From Patulibacter sp052039575 (lineage in GTDB: Bacteria > Actinomycetota > Thermoleophilia > Solirubrobacterales > Solirubrobacteraceae): a stretch of DNA of 16,284 nt. Made by a program: the position numbers and the translations under genes. The number at the start of each line of letters is the position of its first letter. Position 1 is the stretch's first letter. Shown here in pieces: positions 12,675 to 16,284 of this stretch. The stretch is from assembly GCA_052039575.1 (NCBI GenBank), contig JBQGEK010000177.1:1-16284 (forward strand), given 5' to 3'. The notes below the pieces were generated by a model. That model was not told where the DNA came from, ran no database searches, and was given only the letters and a program-made list of their open reading frames with translations.

Positions 12675-13553
12675 ATGAGCGATCGGACCCCCGTCTGCTT
12701 GACCATCGCCTCGTCCGATTCGGGCGGGGGCGCCGGCATCCAAGCGGACCTCAAGGCGTTTGCCAGCGCCGGAGTGCACGGGACCAGTGCGATCGTCGGC
12801 CTGACCGCGCAGAGCACCGTCGCGGTGACGCTGATCGAGCCGGTCTCGCCCGAGATGATCGTGGCGCAGATCCGGACCGTCGTCGACGACATCGAGATCA
12901 ACGCGGTGAAGATCGGCATGGTCGGGCGCCGGGAGTCGATCGTGGCCGTGGTCGAGGCGCTGTCGCTGCTGCCTGCGGGTATCCCGATCGTGCTCGATCC
13001 CGTGATGGTCGCCGAGTCCGGCGCCCGCTTGCTCGAGACGAGCGCGCACGACACGTTGGTCTCCGAGCTGCTGCCGCTGGTCACCGTCGTGACCCCGAAC
13101 CTGCCCGAGGCGCTGGTGCTCGCCGGCCGCACCGGTGAGATCGCGCCGGACGCGGACGACGACCTGGTCGTCGACGTCGCGCGCGCGGTCGCGGCGCTCG
13201 GCCCGAAGAACGTGCTGATCACCGGGGGTCACCGTGGCCAGGCCCACGACGTGCTGCTGCAGGCCGACGGCAGCGTGACCACCTTCCCGGGGGAGCGCTA
13301 CCCCGACGGGGCCGCCCACGGGTCCGGCTGCACCCACTCCAGCACGTTGGCTGCGCGGCTCGCGCTCGGCGACGGCCTGGAGCGCGCCGCCGCGGTCGCC
13401 CGCGGCGTCGCCGGCCACGCCGTGCGGCGCGGTCTCCGGGACGTCGGTGCGGGGGCGGGGCCGGTCGACGTGCTCGACCTGCCGGCTCTGCGACAGCGCG
13501 CTGCGGTCGACGTGGTCGCGACCTCCGAAGCAGGCCGGGTCCCGGTGCCATGA
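12675..13553 (+). CDS. thiD: Hydroxymethylpyrimidine/phosphomethylpyrimidine kinase
   Basis: ThiD phosphorylates HMP to HMP-P and then HMP-PP, the pyrimidine precursor of thiamine; a ribokinase-fold enzyme of the cytoplasm. The 292-aa product shows LTIASSDSGGGAGIQADLK (residues 9-27), the KIGMVG element, VLDPVMVAESGARLL, VTPNLPEALVLAG, and the anion-hole/catalytic segment HGSGCTHSS with Cys219. The last about 25 residues extend beyond the usual end and look loosely structured. Upstream of ATG 12675 is a TANNNT at 9 nt. No other thiamine genes are in the window and no TPP riboswitch is seen, so it may serve mainly in salvage here. Its stop overlaps the next start by 4 nt (ATGA). Confidence 0.94.
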   Translation: MSDRTPVCLTIASSDSGGGAGIQADLKAFASAGVHGTSAIVGLTAQSTVAVTLIEPVSPEMIVAQIRTVVDDIEINAVKIGMVGRRESIVAVVEALSLLPAGIPIVLDPVMVAESGARLLETSAHDTLVSELLPLVTVVTPNLPEALVLAGRTGEIAPDADDDLVVDVARAVAALGPKNVLITGGHRGQAHDVLLQADGSVTTFPGERYPDGAAHGSGCTHSSTLAARLALGDGLERAAAVARGVAGHAVRRGLRDVGAGAGPVDVLDLPALRQRAAVDVVATSEAGRVPVP

Positions 13554-14170
13554 TCGCCCTGGCCGCCGTTCTCGGGTTCTCGTTCGCCCTGGCGTTCGCG
13601 CTCGCCGCCACGGCGACCGGCTGGACCGTGCGCGACCTGCGCTGGCCCCGGCTGCTTGCCGACCGCCAGGCCCGACGCGAGGCCGAGCGTCAGGCGCGCG
13701 AACTGCTCCGGACCTGCCTCAGCAGCGACGACTGGGAGATGTACCGCGATCTCGGCTTCGTTCGCGTCTGGGGCAGTCAGGGCCGCGCGCCGGCTCCGTC
13801 CGGTCGACGGCCGCCGGCCGGAGTGGCCTACGCGTACCTGCTCTACCCGCACCAGCCCTACGTGGTCTACCTGCCGCAGACCACTACCCTGCTCGGCGAG
13901 TGCCGGGTCCAGCTCGGTGACCTCGGCGCGACCGAGACGCTGTCACCGAGCGATGACGTGCTGGCCCACTGGATGGCGCTGACCGGCGACGAGCACGGCG
14001 TCATCGCCGCGGGCCGGATCACGACTCCGGGGCACGAGACGTCCCGCCGCCGGGTCCGTCGGGACCTCTGGCGGCTGCGCGAATGGGAGCGCCAGCGCAC
14101 CGAACGTGCCGCCGCGAGCGCCCGGGCCCGCGTGCTCGAAGCTCCGCCGCGCGGACGCCCCGCCGGTTGA
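13550..14170 (+). CDS. Hypothetical membrane-anchored protein, 206 aa
   Basis: I do not recognise a named family. Residues 2-22 form one hydrophobic helix (an uncleaved anchor is likely, since no clear signal-peptidase site follows), then an Arg/Glu-rich stretch (28-52) that looks helical. A compact soluble core (about 53-150) follows, with LRTCLSSDDWEMYRDLGFVRV, AYAYLLYPHQPYVVYLPQTT and LLGECRVQLGDLG. A very basic, helical C-terminus (160-206) ends in Pro/Arg-rich sequence. The core order (W-x-x-Y-x-x-x-GF-x-x-V-x-G, then a YxLxxPxxP strand, then a cysteine strand) resembles small actinobacterial domains I cannot name. The start ATG overlaps the thiD stop (ATGA), implying translational coupling; a functional tie to thiamine is not implied. 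A strong hairpin follows the stop. Confidence 0.75.
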   Translation: MIALAAVLGFSFALAFALAATATGWTVRDLRWPRLLADRQARREAERQARELLRTCLSSDDWEMYRDLGFVRVWGSQGRAPAPSGRRPPAGVAYAYLLYPHQPYVVYLPQTTTLLGECRVQLGDLGATETLSPSDDVLAHWMALTGDEHGVIAAGRITTPGHETSRRRVRRDLWRLREWERQRTERAAASARARVLEAPPRGRPAG

Positions 14171-14174
14171 CCGA

Positions 14175-14197
14175 CGATCCGCGATTTCCGCGGATCG
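14175..14197 (+). terminator. Perfect 9-bp hairpin, likely terminator of the thiD transcript
   Basis: CGATCCGCG (14175-14183) pairs perfectly with CGCGGATCG (14189-14197) around the loop ATTTC, starting 5 nt after the stop of the 206-aa protein. No long T-run follows. Position between two transcription units favours a terminator; the dyad could also be a protein-binding operator for ilvD. Confidence 0.5.
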
Positions 14198-14203
14198 ATC
14201 ATC

Positions 14204-14209
14204 TAGTCT
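14204..14209 (+). promoter_or_regulatory. Possible upstream -10 element (TAGTCT) for ilvD
   Basis: TAGTCT would start a transcript near 14216 with a leader of about 70 nt. That leader can form CCTAC/GTAGG (14217-14221 with 14227-14231) and CTCCG/CGGAG (14253-14257 with 14267-14271) hairpins. It competes with the near-leaderless element at 14272. Confidence 0.3.
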
Positions 14210-14271
14210 CGGTACTCCTACCTCGCGTAGGTCCCTCACCACGACTCGGGCGCTCCGTTCGCCCGCCGGAG

Positions 14272-14277
14272 TAGCGT
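14272..14277 (+). promoter_or_regulatory. -10 element (TAGCGT) for ilvD, near-leaderless
   Basis: TAGCGT, the same hexamer as before comM and yraN, is followed by 8 nt and the ilvD ATG. It supports ATG 14286 as the start. No Shine-Dalgarno is present. Confidence 0.5.
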
Positions 14278-14285
14278 TTCCCCAG

Positions 14286-15974
14286 ATGAGCAGCCCGAGC
14301 GGCACCCACGATCTCAAGCGCAACAGCCGTCAGGTGACCGAGGGGCCGCAGCGAGCGGCCGCGCGGACCTACCTGAAGGGGATCGGGTTCGACAACGAGG
14401 CGTTGAGCAAGCCGATCATCGGCGTCGCGCACGGCTGGATCGAGACCATGCCGTGCAACTTCAACCACCGTGTGCTCGCGGCGAAGGTCAAGGATGGGAT
14501 CCGCGCGGCCGGCGGTACCCCGATGGAGCTCAACCACATCGCGATCTCGGACGGGATCACGATGGGCACCAGCGGGATGAAGACGTCGCTGGTCAGCCGG
14601 GAGGTGATCGCCGACTCGATCGAGCTGGTCGCGCGCGGTCACCTGTTCGACGGCCTGGTCGTGATCACCGGCTGCGACAAGACGATCCCGGCGGCGGTGA
14701 TGGCGCTGGCGCGGCTGGACGTCCCCGGGGTGATGCTCTACGGCGGGTCGATTCCGCCGGGCCACTTCCACGGCCAGGAGGTGACGATCCAGTCGGTCTT
14801 CGAAGCGGTCGGCAAGCACGCTGCGGGCAAGCTCAGCGACGAGGAGCTCGACGAGCTCGAGGGCGCCGCGTCACCCGGAGCGGGCGCGTGCGGCGGGCAG
14901 TTCACCGCGAACACGATGGCGATGGCGTTCGAGGCGATGGGCATCAGCCCGGCCGGGGCGGCGATGGTCCACGCGCAGGCGCCGAGCAAGGCCGAGGTCG
15001 CGTTCCGGACCGGTGAGCTGGCGATGGACGTGCTGCGGCGCGATCTGAAGCCGAGCGACCTGATCACCCGCGAGTCGCTGCAGAACGCGGTCGCGGCGGT
15101 CGCCGGTTCGGGCGGATCGACCAACGCGGTGCTGCACTTGCTCGCGGTCGCCAAGGAGATGGGCGTCGACTTCGACATCGACGACTTCGACCGGATCTCG
15201 CGCTCGACCCCGCTGCTCTGCGACCTGCTGCCGGGCGGCCGGTACAACGCCGTCGATCTGTGGCACGCGGGCGGCACGCCGGTCTTCCTTGGCCGGCTGA
15301 AGCAGGCCGGCCAGCTGCACCTCGACCAGCCGACGGTCACCGGCCCTACGATCGGCGAGCTCGCCGATCAGGGCGTGGAGGCGGAGGGTCAGCGGGTGAT
15401 CCGGCCGCTCGACGATCCGATCCGCGACACGGGCGGGCTGGCGATCCTGCGTGGCAACCTGGCGCCGGAGGGGTGCGTGGTCAAGCTCTCCGGCCACGAG
15501 CGTCGTCGGCACGTGGGCCCGGCGCGGGTCTTCGAGCAGGAGGCGGCGGCGATGGAGGTGGTCACGTCGGGCGGGATCAACCCCGGAGACGTGATCGTGA
15601 TCCGCAACGAGGGCCCGACCGGCGGGCCGGGGATGCGCGAGATGCTCGCGGTCTCGAGTGCGCTGTCGGGGATCGGGATCAGCAGCGAGGTGGCGCTGAT
15701 CACCGACGGCCGGTTCTCCGGAGCGACCCACGGATTCTCGGTCGGGCACGTGTCGCCGGAGGCGTTCCACCGCGGTCCGATCGCTGCGGTCCGCGAGGGC
15801 GACCAGATCACCATCGACGTCGACGCCCGCGAGCTGTCGGTCGATCTGACCGACGAGCAGATCGCGGAGCGCGCGGCGGCCTACGAGCCGATCGTCTCGC
15901 CCGACTCGACCGGAGTGCTCGCCAAGTACGCCAAGCTCGTCGGGTCCGCCAGCGAGGGCGCGGTAACGATCTGA
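14286..15974 (+). CDS. ilvD: Dihydroxy-acid dehydratase
   Basis: IlvD dehydrates 2,3-dihydroxy-isovalerate and -3-methylvalerate to the keto acids that give valine, leucine and isoleucine. The 562-aa product has the normal length. Iron-sulfur ligands are Cys57 (MPCNFNH), Cys130 (TGCDKT) and Cys202 (GAGACGGQFTANTM); this three-cysteine set fits the [2Fe-2S] type. Asp89 (SDGITMGTSGM), Asp131 and Lys132 match the magnesium site. The C-terminal domain carries NEGPTGGPGMREML and DGRFSGATHGFSVGHVSPEA with the active-site serine. The ATG at 14286 gives the family N-terminus and has TAGCGT eight nt upstream; the frame is open to 14106 but that part overlaps the previous gene. Other ilv genes are not in the window. 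Confidence 0.96.
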   Translation: MSSPSGTHDLKRNSRQVTEGPQRAAARTYLKGIGFDNEALSKPIIGVAHGWIETMPCNFNHRVLAAKVKDGIRAAGGTPMELNHIAISDGITMGTSGMKTSLVSREVIADSIELVARGHLFDGLVVITGCDKTIPAAVMALARLDVPGVMLYGGSIPPGHFHGQEVTIQSVFEAVGKHAAGKLSDEELDELEGAASPGAGACGGQFTANTMAMAFEAMGISPAGAAMVHAQAPSKAEVAFRTGELAMDVLRRDLKPSDLITRESLQNAVAAVAGSGGSTNAVLHLLAVAKEMGVDFDIDDFDRISRSTPLLCDLLPGGRYNAVDLWHAGGTPVFLGRLKQAGQLHLDQPTVTGPTIGELADQGVEAEGQRVIRPLDDPIRDTGGLAILRGNLAPEGCVVKLSGHERRRHVGPARVFEQEAAAMEVVTSGGINPGDVIVIRNEGPTGGPGMREMLAVSSALSGIGISSEVALITDGRFSGATHGFSVGHVSPEAFHRGPIAAVREGDQITIDVDARELSVDLTDEQIAERAAAYEPIVSPDSTGVLAKYAKLVGSASEGAVTI

Positions 15975-16006
15975 CGGGCGGATGGGATGGCGGTGCACCA
16001 CCAGCC

Positions 16007-16011
16007 GGGAG
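16007..16011 (+). promoter_or_regulatory. Shine-Dalgarno GGGAG favouring start 16017
   Basis: GGGAG lies 5 nt before GTG 16017. It supports that start over the in-frame ATG at 15987, ten codons upstream, which has only a weak G-rich sequence before it. Confidence 0.5.
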
Positions 16012-16016
16012 ACGAC

Positions 16017-16284
16017 GTGACCCGTGATCCGAACCACCTGCCCGTCGTCGAGGCCGATCGCGACCTGGACGACTGGGGGCGCTCGGAGCGGCTCAGCCGC
16101 ACGCTGGACCGGACGCTCTGGGATGTTGCCTACAAGTACTGGTACCGCGCCAAGCTCCAACAGCCGCGGCGGGTTCCGGCGGCCGGCGGCGCGCTGCTCG
16201 TCGTCAACGGTGGCGGCGCCGCGTCCCCGGTGACCGCGCTGCTGGCCAAGGCCCTGCGGGAAGCCCACCCACAGCGACGAGACG
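16017..16284 (+). CDS. PlsC-like acyltransferase homologue, N-terminal part (3' end outside window)
   Basis: The frame stays open to the right edge, so only about 89 residues are visible. The sequence DWGRSERLSRTLDRTLWD, YKYWYRAKL, then VPAAGGALLVVN is the pattern of actinobacterial glycerol(phosphate) acyltransferase-like proteins, which transfer acyl chains to lipid precursors at the membrane. Where such proteins normally have NHxGxxPxD, this one reads NGGGAASPV (from nt 16206): the catalytic His is Gly and the Asp is Val. The following ALLAKALREAHP is again typical. It may therefore be catalytically inactive or altered. The gene starts 42 nt after ilvD on the same strand, or 12 nt if ATG 15987 is used. 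The assignment rests on a short fragment. Confidence 0.65.
   Translation, partial: MTRDPNHLPVVEADRDLDDWGRSERLSRTLDRTLWDVAYKYWYRAKLQQPRRVPAAGGALLVVNGGGAASPVTALLAKALREAHPQRRD

Noticed and set aside
14203..14274. Leu/Val-rich frame upstream of ilvD (L-V-S-V-L-L-P-R-V with rare CTA and GTA codons), like an attenuator leader peptide
   Set aside because: No ATG, GTG or TTG starts this frame between the preceding gene's end and the Leu/Val run, and no terminator with T-run follows. The codons come from promoter-like TAG/CTA sequence.

Overview
The window is a dense stretch of core chromosome from a high-GC actinomycete-type bacterium. By eye it is roughly 70% GC, with G/C-ending codons and frequent GTG starts. 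The protein sequences (L19, IlvD, DprA with an N-terminal CxxC, LepB) look most like Thermoleophilia (Solirubrobacterales and relatives). That placement is from memory of the families, not from a search. I see no insertion sequence, prophage, CRISPR array, tRNA or rRNA. No gap between genes exceeds about 190 bases.

Layout, left to right. (1) 1-5437, chromosome segregation and protein targeting: the C-terminal part of SMC, then FtsY (SRP receptor GTPase), a short NfeD-like membrane protein, an SPFH/stomatin-like membrane protein, and Ffh (SRP GTPase). (2) 5564-8661, ribosome and tRNA maturation plus secretion: rpsP, khpA, rimM and trmD packed with gaps of 1-13 nt, then rplS behind its own putative promoter, then lepB. 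(3) 8692-12623, nucleic-acid processing: rnhB converges on yraN; yraN diverges from comM; comM overlaps dprA by 4 nt. (4) 12675-16284, metabolism: thiD, an unknown membrane-anchored protein overlapping thiD by 4 nt, ilvD, and the start of an acyltransferase-like gene running off the right edge.

The genes form a secretion theme (FtsY and Ffh deliver membrane proteins, LepB removes signal peptides, NfeD/SPFH are linked to membrane-protein quality control), a ribosome-assembly theme (S16, L19, RimM, KhpA, TrmD) and a transformation/DNA-repair theme (ComM, DprA, YraN, RNase HII).

The clearest signal beyond the genes is promoter architecture. TANNNT hexamers (actinobacterial sigma-70-like -10 elements) lie 6-9 nt before the start codons of ftsY, nfeD, rnhB, yraN, comM, thiD and ilvD. 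This implies leaderless or near-leaderless mRNAs. Three other genes (SPFH, rpsP, rplS) have a TANNNT further upstream and a leader containing a hairpin. Clear Shine-Dalgarno sequences are seen only before SPFH, rpsP and the acyltransferase-like gene. I did not find a convincing new biological system. The items most worth a second look are the leaderless pattern, the near-identical nfeD and SPFH promoters with a structured SPFH leader, the acyltransferase-like protein lacking its catalytic His/Asp motif, and the unknown 206-aa protein.
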